A stretch of DNA of 64,000 nucleotides, taken from positions 1-64,000 of the forward strand of contig JABXHW010000050.1 in assembly GCA_013373425.1 (NCBI GenBank), read 5' to 3'. The stretch comes from Flavobacteriia bacterium (GTDB lineage: Bacteria > Bacteroidota > Bacteroidia > Flavobacteriales > Schleiferiaceae). Numbering within the stretch: position 1 is the stretch's first letter; every line of letters begins with the position of its first letter. Of the stretch, positions 52,835-61,015 are shown piece after piece. A program made the translations under genes and the position numbers. The notes under the pieces were generated by a model. The model worked only from the letters and a program-made list of their open reading frames with translations, was not told the origin of the DNA and ran no database searches.

Positions 52835-52842
52835 CAAAGATA
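52835..52842 (-). promoter_or_regulatory. -7-like element four bases before the recR ATG
   Basis: On the minus strand TATCTTTG (exact TAnnTTTG), then CTTC and the ATG at 52830. No -33 TTG. Confidence 0.45.
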
Positions 52843-52863
52843 GGTGGGTAAACAGCACAGTGC

Positions 52864-53301
52864 CTAATGCGTTCTGCGGTTTTCTGTACGCGCTCGATAG
52901 AGTGTGGCCATGAACAACGCTCGTTCTTTCCACAGCTTCATTCGTTCACGCGCTTCAATCACGCGATACATGCGCGCACTGTACGATTCATAGTGCTCCC
53001 GGTTCATTTGAATTTGAGTCTGAATGTATGCCTCCCAAGCCGTTTGATTTGCCTCCAATGTTTCCCTCATGCCCTCGGGATAGTTGGATATCAATTCGGA
53101 GTAGGAGGTATCTACAACACGTTCATACCTGCGATGTGCGCGGAATATACACTCCAGCATGATCCTGCTTTCAAGCTGACTCGAATCGTCGATGCAGCGT
53201 TGCATATCTATTTCAATCTGATGAATGTCTGACAAGCCATTCTGAGCATTGCTCGTCAGACTGGATCCTAGGATGAGTGCAATGATAAGGGTGTATTTCA
53301 T
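52864..53301 (-). CDS. Exported LprI/DUF1311-like protein
   Basis: A 145-residue protein with a signal peptide (MKYTLIIALILGSSLTSNAQ); the ATG at 53301 is chosen for this reason over a longer frame from 53403 that overlaps the divergent symporter gene. The mature part is helical with two cysteines (QRCIDDSS and MLECIFRAHRRYERVVD) and an LEANQTAWEAYIQTQ segment. This matches the spacing and LxxxQxAWxxY pattern of the LprI N-terminal (DUF1311) family, members of which inhibit lysozyme. Function in this organism is inferred at family level only. A lysozyme-inhibitor role would fit the nearby wall-related genes. Confidence 0.65.
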   Translation of the reverse strand: MKYTLIIALILGSSLTSNAQNGLSDIHQIEIDMQRCIDDSSQLESRIMLECIFRAHRRYERVVDTSYSELISNYPEGMRETLEANQTAWEAYIQTQIQMNREHYESYSARMYRVIEARERMKLWKERALFMATLYRARTENRRTH

Positions 53302-53376
53302 AGGCAGGGCTTTATGCAAGTTTAACGATTTCAGAAAGAGCTGGAAGGAAGGACACCATCTAAACGGGACCGTTCT

Positions 53377-53384
53377 TATATTCG
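53377..53384 (+). promoter_or_regulatory. -7-like element four bases before the symporter ATG
   Basis: TATATTCG (TAnnTTYG), then TCTT and the ATG at 53389. No -33 TTG at the right spacing. Confidence 0.4.
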
Positions 53385-53388
53385 TCTT

Positions 53389-54906
53389 ATGAATCCCATG
53401 CACATCCTTCTGCTCGTTGCAGGATATTTTGCCATTCTATTATTGATTGCTCGAGTTACGGGTAAAAACGACTCGAATGCAACATTCTTCACTGGGAACA
53501 GAAGCTCCCCTTGGTTTGTGGTCGCTTTCGGCATGATTGGCGCGTCGCTGAGTGGGGTAACCTTTATTTCGGTTCCTGGTTGGGTGGAGACTTCCAACTT
53601 TGCCTACATGCAGATGGTGTTGGGCTATTTTGCTGGATATGTGGTAATCGCACATGTTCTTTTACCATTGTACTATCGCTTAAACCTCACGTCCATCTAT
53701 ACCTATTTGGAAGGGCGGTTTGGCGTCGCGACATACAAGACGGGCTCGTCATTCTTCCTGCTTTCGCGAATTATCGGTGCGAGCTTCCGACTTTATCTAG
53801 TAGCCATCGTACTTCAACTGGCGGTGTTCGACGCACTGGATGTGCCTTTCTGGGCGACGGTTTTAGGAACGATACTGTTGATATGGGTTTACACGTTCAG
53901 GGGTGGAATTAAAACGATCGTTTACACCGATACGCTTCAGACCTTGTTTATGTTGTTAGCCGCTGGTATGTCGGTCTACTACTTGGCCGATGAAGTAATT
54001 CCAGAAGGGGTTTCACTTACCGAGTACATCCGATCTCACCCTATGAGCAAGACCTGGTTCTTCGGAGAGGGACAAGGTGGATTCTGGAAATCGCTATTCA
54101 ACGGAGCATCTGCTCAGCACTTCTTTAAGCAGTTCTTAGGAGGGATGTTTATCACAATCTGCATGACTGGTCTCGATCAAGACATGATGCAGAAGAACCT
54201 CACGTGTAGGTCAATTGGCGATGCTCAAAAGAACATGTACGGCTTCAGCTTATCCTTGATTGTCGTTAACCTTCTGTTCCTCAGCTTGGGAATCCTCCTC
54301 GTCGATTTCGCTGAACTCAACGGCATTGTAGAACGCGGAGATAAGCTCTTTCCAGCGGTGGCTCTTGAAGGTGGGTTGCCTTCGGTGATAACGATCATGT
54401 TCATTATTGGCTTGATTGCCTCTGCATATTCAAGCGCGGACAGTGCGCTCACTTCTCTGACCACTTCGTTTTCTGTGGATATTTTGGGTGTTGACACTCA
54501 GAATGAAGATCGCTCTTCGAGAGTTTTGAGAAGGAAGGTCCACATAGGGATGTCAGCGGTGATATTCCTGGTTATCATCGCCTTTAAGTACCTCGTAAAA
54601 GACAGTGTCATCAAAGAGTTATTCACCGTCGCGGGATACACATATGGACCGCTTCTTGGATTGTATGCTTATGGGTTGATGACGAAACGACACACGTTAG
54701 ATCGAGGGGTGCCATTCGCGGCCGTATTAAGTCCGATTTTAACTTACATCATCAATTTGAATTCCGTGGAATGGTTCAACTACAAGATAGGGTTTGAACT
54801 GCTCTTGTTGAATGGTGTAATCATGTTCACCTTCTTGTATCTCCTCAGCTTTGTAAAGAGATCAAACGATAATCAATCTTTGGATTCGTCGATGATTCGC
54901 GAGTAA
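53389..54906 (+). CDS. Sodium:solute symporter (SSS family)
   Basis: A 505-residue LeuT-fold transporter with about 13 membrane segments. Family features are FFTGNRSSPWFVVAFGMIGA and SLSGVTFISVPGWV in helix 1-2, YRLNLTSIYTYLEGRFG, FRGGIKTIVYTDTLQTL and ASAYSSADSALTSLTTSF, the last containing the Ser residues typical of the second sodium site. It is not the glucose or proline subtype by obvious motifs, so the substrate is unknown. Its 3' end overlaps the convergent hypothetical gene by 34 bases. Confidence 0.93.
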   Translation: MNPMHILLLVAGYFAILLLIARVTGKNDSNATFFTGNRSSPWFVVAFGMIGASLSGVTFISVPGWVETSNFAYMQMVLGYFAGYVVIAHVLLPLYYRLNLTSIYTYLEGRFGVATYKTGSSFFLLSRIIGASFRLYLVAIVLQLAVFDALDVPFWATVLGTILLIWVYTFRGGIKTIVYTDTLQTLFMLLAAGMSVYYLADEVIPEGVSLTEYIRSHPMSKTWFFGEGQGGFWKSLFNGASAQHFFKQFLGGMFITICMTGLDQDMMQKNLTCRSIGDAQKNMYGFSLSLIVVNLLFLSLGILLVDFAELNGIVERGDKLFPAVALEGGLPSVITIMFIIGLIASAYSSADSALTSLTTSFSVDILGVDTQNEDRSSRVLRRKVHIGMSAVIFLVIIAFKYLVKDSVIKELFTVAGYTYGPLLGLYAYGLMTKRHTLDRGVPFAAVLSPILTYIINLNSVEWFNYKIGFELLLLNGVIMFTFLYLLSFVKRSNDNQSLDSSMIRE

Positions 54907-55238
54907 ACTGTATCTGTTCCGCTCACCACAAATTTCAACTCTACCACGTTCTCATTCAATCCAAACCAGCTTTTTGCCGGGTAATAGAAGATTTGAACCG
55001 TGTGCATTTGGGATAGGGTATGTGCTTTAGAAGAATCTACTTCTTCTAAATAGTAGCGACGCTCATCATTGTCGAGCTCAATCCAGTAGTCCTCAATACC
55101 GGAATAGTAGTAGGCTGTATCAATAACTCCATCGACTTTTATTAATTCATCGTTTGAGCCTGGAGCATTAGAGATAGAGTAGAAGGCATAGAGCAAGATT
55201 AGCCCTAGTGCGATGGTGATATACGTTTTGGTAGACAT
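54873..55238 (-). CDS. Hypothetical membrane-anchored protein
   Basis: A 121-residue protein with a single N-terminal hydrophobic segment (TYITIALGLILLYAFYSI) and a beta-rich extracytoplasmic part (IEDYWIELDNDERRYYLEEV; KSWFGLNENVVELKFVV). I recognise no family. Its ATG overlaps the MarC stop (TAATG), so it is translated with marC, and the last 34 bases overlap the end of the symporter gene on the other strand. Confidence 0.65.
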   Translation of the reverse strand: MSTKTYITIALGLILLYAFYSISNAPGSNDELIKVDGVIDTAYYYSGIEDYWIELDNDERRYYLEEVDSSKAHTLSQMHTVQIFYYPAKSWFGLNENVVELKFVVSGTDTVYSRIIDESKD

Positions 55239-55888
55239 TATCCGACAGCTTGAATGGGGAACAAATCAGCAATGATAGGGCGTAATCCCGATAGGAAGAA
55301 CTCCACTGCAATCACCATTACGATCAATCCCATAATTCTCATCATCACGTTGTTGCCCGTTTCTCCCAAGAGTTTGATGATGCGAGAAGAGGAGTAGAGC
55401 ACGAGGTAAACGAGAAGCATCACAACGGCAATGACTGCAATCAAAATGATTTTCTTCATTTCCGTATCTGCATCCTTCATCATTACGATGGCATTGGTCA
55501 TTGCACCTGGACCACAGATCATGGGGATGGCAAGTGGAGTGATAGAGATGTCATTCACGTAACTCTTCGCTTGCTCGTCAGTGTCCACCTTGGTTCTGGC
55601 TAGACGAGCTTGTAGCATATCCATACCCATTAGGAAGAAGATGATACCACCAACAATGCGGAAGCTATGCTCTGAAATTCCGAAAAAGCTGAAGAGCAAC
55701 TGTCCAGAGAAGGCAAACGCTATGATGGTAAAGAATGCTACAATCGAAGCCTTCCTAGCCGTGCGCGTTCGGTGTTGAGCATCTAAATCAGCCGTCATAG
55801 TCATGAAAATCGGCATAGTACCCAACGGATTAATCAAAGTGAAGAATGAGGTGAATACCACCAGAGCATACGATAGCGTCTCATCCAT
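55238..55888 (-). CDS. MarC-family integral membrane protein
   Basis: A 216-residue protein with six membrane segments, the normal size of MarC/YchE. The N-terminal FTSFFTLINPLGTMPIFMTMT and the internal TPLAIPMICGPGAMTNAIVMM segments are family signatures (NPxGxxPxF and PxxxGPGA). Despite the historical name (multiple antibiotic resistance), members have no proven transport activity. It is the first gene of a two-gene unit, with a -7-like element at 55915. Confidence 0.93.
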   Translation of the reverse strand: MDETLSYALVVFTSFFTLINPLGTMPIFMTMTADLDAQHRTRTARKASIVAFFTIIAFAFSGQLLFSFFGISEHSFRIVGGIIFFLMGMDMLQARLARTKVDTDEQAKSYVNDISITPLAIPMICGPGAMTNAIVMMKDADTEMKKIILIAVIAVVMLLVYLVLYSSSRIIKLLGETGNNVMMRIMGLIVMVIAVEFFLSGLRPIIADLFPIQAVG

Positions 55889-55914
55889 GGTCGGTCAGTT
55901 AGCGTTTAAGAATT

Positions 55915-55922
55915 CGAAATTA
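55915..55922 (-). promoter_or_regulatory. Candidate -7 promoter element of marC
   Basis: On the minus strand TAATTTCG (TAnnTTYG), about 26 bases before the marC ATG and just after the terminator of the upstream gene. Confidence 0.4.
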
Positions 55923-55942
55923 GTCATACGCCCTGAAATGAA

Positions 55943-55973
55943 GAAAGCCATCCTCAGAAGAAGATGGCTTTTC
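55943..55973 (-). terminator. Rho-independent terminator of the S8 protease gene
   Basis: Ten-bp stem (arms near 55943-55952 and 55963-55973, GATGGCTTT with AAAGCCATC) after the protease stop; the following tract on the minus strand is T-rich but interrupted. Confidence 0.75.
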
Positions 55974-55994
55974 ATTCAAATTGAATCTATTCGA

Positions 55995-58900
55995 TTAACG
56001 CTGCACGGCGAATCGCATAGTATAGCTCTCATTATCACCGTATGTTCTCAAGAGATAAACTCCCGCAGGTAGGTCGGTAATATCGAAATTAACGTGTGCC
56101 TTACCGTCCAGGCTATTCTGAACAGCGAGTTGTTTTCCATTTATCGTGAAAATTTGTGCACTCTGGATGCCCAAATCTCCTTCTACGGTGAACAGCGAAA
56201 TCTGAGACGACGCTGGGTTAGGAGCCAGGATCCAAGAAGATGGTGCATCTTCTGGAAGGTTTATGTTACCAATAACAACGGACGATGTATCTGGGCCACA
56301 ACGGTTGGAAGTGATCAACATTACTGTAGTTGCACCTCCAGTGGAGTACAAATACAGCGGGTTTGGATCATTGGAAGTACTTCCATCTCCAAAGTCCCAG
56401 AAGTATGTGTCTATGGAACCCGAGCTAGGGCCGGAACTAAATTGCACTTCATACCCGTTGCTACCCGGTACAAATGCATAGGTCAATCCAGCGCGAGGCT
56501 TTTGACTAATTGGGAATACCACGTTAGAAGTGCTTGTTCCACCGCCATTAACTGCAGTCATTTCAACCAACTTAGATCCGCCAAAGGTGTATGTCACATT
56601 GTGCGGACCGTTTCCTGTGGCAGATGCAGGTGAAGCACCTGAGCCAAAGTCCCAAGTAACCGTAGTACCTGCAGCACCTGGATAAGTGAAGGTGAAGGTT
56701 CTCGCCAAACATGAATCGGCCAAGTTACTAGTGAAGGCGCTAGAAGGAGGAGTGATACTCAAATCGTACAATTGAACATTATCCAAATACAGTGCATTAC
56801 CGCCATCGGTGATGTTCACGAAGCGGATTTTCACGCTTGAGCCTGCATAGGCTGTCAAGTCGATAGTGTCTCTTCTCCAGTGGCCCGCTCCGGTTGGGAT
56901 GTACTCATTATTCTGATTGATGTTCAAAGTAGTGAGAGCTCCTGTGGTTCTATCGTACACGGCAGGATCCCAAGTATTTCCACAGTCAGATGAAATCTGA
57001 ATCTGCAGACGATCATTCTTGTTTGATGTAGTTCCAACATAGGCAACGTCAAACACGAGGGATGGAGAGGTAGCCGTGCTGAGGTCGATGCTTGGAGAAT
57101 TCAGGTAGTCACGCTGACCAGTTGATCCGTAACTAAAGTTGTTTACTCGGAATGCACGTCCAGCTGAGCCATTGTACTCGATACAGGTCTGCGATTCCCA
57201 AGTGTTCAATCCATCAGGATTCTCTACAAACCAACCAGAAGGAACGAATACAGAAGGGAAGTCCTCGATGATTGGAAGTGGAAGACCATTACCCGCAATA
57301 ACAGCATTTGTGGTTGTAATCGTGTCGGCCCCATTGGAATTCGAAGCCACCAAAGTGATAGTGTAGTTGCCTAAAGCATTGAATACCACTTGTGGATTCT
57401 GACTTGTAGACGATGTGCCGTTTACAAAGTTGTATGTGTTCGGAGTGATGCTCCATGTCCAAGTCGAAGGCACATTTGTGCTCTGATCAATGAGATCTAC
57501 GACTTCGCCTGTACAAGGTGTTGGATTGCTTACGCCGAAGCCTGCAATTGGAGCAGTGCTCGCTTGGGTGATACTGAAGTCGTCAATAGCAATATCTCCC
57601 TGATAATCAGAGCCAGTACTGGCACGGAATCGGATGCTAACGATCTGACCTGCCCATGGCACTAAGCTCAAATTTTCGTTCATCCAAATGGATCCTTGAG
57701 GACCAACCTTTGCTGGTACGATATCCAAGAACCATTCACCATTACTGAACAAATCAACATGTAATTCTCCGATGTGTGAACCTTGCATGTGGTATGCGAA
57801 CTCTAGCTGAGGTAGAGTTGTATTAGTCAGGTCTATACATGGTGAAACCAAAAGTGCTTCTTGGAAATTACATCCTCCACTGGCTTCCAAATACAAATAC
57901 TTACCAGCACTTGTTCCTAGGGTGTTGTCGTTCGATGGTCCCGTTCCTGATGAAGGAGTAGAACCACTGTTTGTACGGAAATCAATATCATCGAACGTAC
58001 CATTTGATAGGTTGTTCCAGTCATCAAAAAGTCCACAAACGGTAGCACCACAGTCGGTAGTAGTCGGACAATTAGAGAATCCATCGAAGTTCTGAGTGTA
58101 CGGGGCTGTTTTAGCTGTGCCGCCTGAAGCCACAGTGAATGTCACTTCGCTGGTATCGTTGTAGATGTTTCCATCATTCATAGCATTCGACCAAACCTTC
58201 ACAGTGTAAGAGCCCAAGGATGAAGCATTCACAGTTGTTGGGAAAGTGAAGTCGAGGGAAGCACCCGAGGCTAGCGTGTTGTAGAGGGTATCTAATACCA
58301 CAGTTCCATTGAACTCATATCCGATTGGAATACTGTCCTGACCATTCAATCCAGTGTTGCGGAATCGCGCCTTGATTGGCATGGCGGTAAGGTCGTGGCA
58401 TGCTGCAACTTCTCCCGGTTGAGGCGAAGTGAGTTCAACTATTCCAATGTCGTTTACAACCACACAACCCTGAAGGCCCGAACCTTTTAGGCGAGCAATC
58501 GCACGCTTTCCAGGCTGACCGTTCTGTGACGGTACTGCAGCCACAGACCACCAAACTTCTTGTGTAGATGGTATATTTCTGAATACGTGGAATGTGTCGA
58601 CAGTTCGTGCGATACTGTCCATGTACTTCGCGCCGAGTGCATAAACTTCATATTCGAAGGCTCCTGGTAATGGGTCCCAAGCAACAACGAAGCTATCCGG
58701 ACAAGATTGAACGAGACGAAGCCCGTTAGGCTGATTGATCAAAGTTACAGGCGCATCTACCATGTCGGTCTGTGTGCCGCGGGTAATTCGAATCAACAAA
58801 TCATTTGTTGGAGTCGTAGGAACGCTCGTCCAAGTGTAAGTTCTAGCACCAGCCGCAGCGTTGCCAATATTACTCCAGCTTGTGCCATTGTTGGTGCTGT

Positions 58901-60884
58901 ATTCAAGTGTGAAACCCTGAGTTCCATCTGAAGCATCCCAGTAAATTCTAGTTGAACCCGAAGTGGTGATTGCTTCACCACCATAAGGATAAGTGAGCTC
59001 AACATCATCGGGTACAAATGAATAGACGAGGTAATATTTCTGAGGTCCAACTGGAATATTGGTTCCGCCAATGCGAACCGTATAATTTCCTTGAGCAGGA
59101 TTAGCAAGCGTAACCTGTTCTGCGTTATTCATTGTATCGGTGGCGCGAACTGCATTGGAGTTCAATGCAGTGGCGTTAGGAGTAGGATCGAGCACCCATG
59201 GTTGAAGAACAGAGGTGTCAGTAATCTTCAAGGTCAAGTCCAGATCATTCACCAAAACACGGCCGGCAGCTGGAGACGCGGCTGGATCGGTCCAGTAGAG
59301 CATTACTCTCAGCTCCGCTGTGTTGGCAGGAACTGAAATCTGGAAGCTATCCATTTGCGCTGTTGTGATCGAGTCGGTGATGAACTGACCCGCTTCGATG
59401 TCTCGAATACCGCGAAGAATATTCATTCGACCGTATCCATAGATGAAGTCCGGACCTGGGTTTCCAAGGTCATCCGCCGTATTCATCAAAATGGCTTTTA
59501 GCAATCCGCCATCTGGTTCGTCGCTATGGTTCTCTTCGTAGGCTTGGAACATTTGAGCCATAGCGCCGGCAACACCTGGAGCGGCCATACTTGTTCCGGT
59601 CTTGAATCCGTACGTGTGCGGATCGATAGTGGAAAATACACTTGAACCCACACTAGAAATGTCTGGCTTCAATCGTCCGTCTGCAGATGGTCCTCTAGAG
59701 CTAGATGGAGCAATCACATCATTTGCATCGATGTTGGCAGTAGCGATAACATTCTTACCGATTTTATGTCCACCAGTGACATTACCCCAACCAGCTCCAG
59801 CGCCATAGTTACAGTTATTCGAACCGGCGTTACCCGCACTAAATACGTGCATCAAGTGATCGTTGTCGTAAATATCCTCATCCATTTGCTGTGAGTAGGA
59901 GGTATATCCCGCGTTACAGCCATTGGAATAACTCGAGTTTGTGATGCGGACGGCGTGAGAAACGTAGTCGGCATCTACATCGTTCAAGTTTCTTGGGTAA
60001 CGGTAGTAGAACATATCAGCTCCAGGAGCCATTCCTTCTCCTTCCGGATTAATGTTTCCTGCACCGAAAATGGTTCCGGCCACGTGATCGCCGTGATCAC
60101 CTGAACTGGCATTGGTGTTTCTAGCAATGATTCTTCCTTGGTAATCCGCGTGAGGTCCGATGTCACCATCATCACCTAAGCCAACAACTACTCCTGATCC
60201 GTCGTAATTACGGCCACCGGTGAATCTGTTCTTTACGGATAGTGAGCGTGCGCTGCGAATCGCGTTGAAGTTTTCAGGCTCCCCTGGATCTTCACCTACC
60301 TGCAAGAAGGCAATGGCGCGATCAGAAGCCAATTCGAAACGGTCTTCGAGATCAATTTCTATCGTGAGCTTCTCATGATATGGGTCGTACTCTGTTACGT
60401 CATAGCCCATCTCGTTGAGTCGGTAAGCCACCATTTCAGTATTGCTGTGGGGAATGAGCCCTGCTACTACTTCAATGCGATTGGCCCCTCGTACTGCATA
60501 TTCAGGAATATCGAGATCGGTCAATCGACGGGTCATCTTCATTTCAGGTGACAAAACATCCACCGCGAAGAGTGGAAGGTTTCCGAAATCTCCTGCATTT
60601 AAATCTGAAGGGAGCACCATGGTATAGGCATAGTCGGGAAGGTAATTGATTACTTCACCAACATTCTCAGCCAACCATTCTTGCTCATTCTGAGTAAGGG
60701 GTCGAGTAAATTGAACAACTCTGAACAAGGACATCCCTTCATCGTTTAGAGCTGTTAGAGCGAGCTCATTCGATGATGGAGTTAGTGTATAAGTACCACT
60801 GTTCAGAAGTAATCGTGGAGCGTCTTGTGCGACCAATGCGCCCCCGATTGTAAGGGAAAGTAGCAGTGTGTAAAGCTTCTTCAT
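55995..60884 (-). CDS. Large subtilisin-like (S8) serine protease secreted by T9SS
   Basis: A 1629-residue multidomain protein. The ATG at 60884 is chosen over an adjacent in-frame TTG. A signal peptide (to LVAQ, residue 20) precedes a propeptide-like region and the S8 domain (about 205-500): Asp in VVVGLGDDGDIG (238-239), His267 in SGDHGDHVAGT, Asn352 in SAGNAGSNN, and Ser432 in GTSMAAPGVAG. Beyond it lie a P-domain-like beta region (about 500-625), an Fn3-like part, two jelly-roll modules (about 925-1105, 1215-1355), PKD-type repeats (WTWSITP near 1130 and YFWDFGDGSTSN near 1480), and a T9SS type A sorting domain at the end (LAPNPASSQISLF; DLPAGVYLLRTYG). Probably an extracellular protease for biopolymer breakdown. 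Confidence 0.94.
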   Translation of the reverse strand: MKKLYTLLLSLTIGGALVAQDAPRLLLNSGTYTLTPSSNELALTALNDEGMSLFRVVQFTRPLTQNEQEWLAENVGEVINYLPDYAYTMVLPSDLNAGDFGNLPLFAVDVLSPEMKMTRRLTDLDIPEYAVRGANRIEVVAGLIPHSNTEMVAYRLNEMGYDVTEYDPYHEKLTIEIDLEDRFELASDRAIAFLQVGEDPGEPENFNAIRSARSLSVKNRFTGGRNYDGSGVVVGLGDDGDIGPHADYQGRIIARNTNASSGDHGDHVAGTIFGAGNINPEGEGMAPGADMFYYRYPRNLNDVDADYVSHAVRITNSSYSNGCNAGYTSYSQQMDEDIYDNDHLMHVFSAGNAGSNNCNYGAGAGWGNVTGGHKIGKNVIATANIDANDVIAPSSSRGPSADGRLKPDISSVGSSVFSTIDPHTYGFKTGTSMAAPGVAGAMAQMFQAYEENHSDEPDGGLLKAILMNTADDLGNPGPDFIYGYGRMNILRGIRDIEAGQFITDSITTAQMDSFQISVPANTAELRVMLYWTDPAASPAAGRVLVNDLDLTLKITDTSVLQPWVLDPTPNATALNSNAVRATDTMNNAEQVTLANPAQGNYTVRIGGTNIPVGPQKYYLVYSFVPDDVELTYPYGGEAITTSGSTRIYWDASDGTQGFTLEYSTNNGTSWSNIGNAAAGARTYTWTSVPTTPTNDLLIRITRGTQTDMVDAPVTLINQPNGLRLVQSCPDSFVVAWDPLPGAFEYEVYALGAKYMDSIARTVDTFHVFRNIPSTQEVWWSVAAVPSQNGQPGKRAIARLKGSGLQGCVVVNDIGIVELTSPQPGEVAACHDLTAMPIKARFRNTGLNGQDSIPIGYEFNGTVVLDTLYNTLASGASLDFTFPTTVNASSLGSYTVKVWSNAMNDGNIYNDTSEVTFTVASGGTAKTAPYTQNFDGFSNCPTTTDCGATVCGLFDDWNNLSNGTFDDIDFRTNSGSTPSSGTGPSNDNTLGTSAGKYLYLEASGGCNFQEALLVSPCIDLTNTTLPQLEFAYHMQGSHIGELHVDLFSNGEWFLDIVPAKVGPQGSIWMNENLSLVPWAGQIVSIRFRASTGSDYQGDIAIDDFSITQASTAPIAGFGVSNPTPCTGEVVDLIDQSTNVPSTWTWSITPNTYNFVNGTSSTSQNPQVVFNALGNYTITLVASNSNGADTITTTNAVIAGNGLPLPIIEDFPSVFVPSGWFVENPDGLNTWESQTCIEYNGSAGRAFRVNNFSYGSTGQRDYLNSPSIDLSTATSPSLVFDVAYVGTTSNKNDRLQIQISSDCGNTWDPAVYDRTTGALTTLNINQNNEYIPTGAGHWRRDTIDLTAYAGSSVKIRFVNITDGGNALYLDNVQLYDLSITPPSSAFTSNLADSCLARTFTFTYPGAAGTTVTWDFGSGASPASATGNGPHNVTYTFGGSKLVEMTAVNGGGTSTSNVVFPISQKPRAGLTYAFVPGSNGYEVQFSSGPSSGSIDTYFWDFGDGSTSNDPNPLYLYSTGGATTVMLITSNRCGPDTSSVVIGNINLPEDAPSSWILAPNPASSQISLFTVEGDLGIQSAQIFTINGKQLAVQNSLDGKAHVNFDITDLPAGVYLLRTYGDNESYTMRFAVQR

Positions 60885-60984
60885 CAATACAATTTGTACA
60901 GTTAAACGTGCGTGCGAACTGGCTAATTTAACGATTAGACGGTACGAGTTGTTCTACTTTACAGATAGTTTGATTCGCCTTTGG

Positions 60985-60992
60985 TATATTCG
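60985..60992 (+). promoter_or_regulatory. Candidate -7 promoter element of the PIG-L gene
   Basis: TATATTCG (TAnnTTYG), 23 bases before the ATG at 61016; no TTG at the exact -33 spacing. Confidence 0.35.
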
Positions 60993-61015
60993 AGACTTAA
61001 ACCGCAGAGACTACT

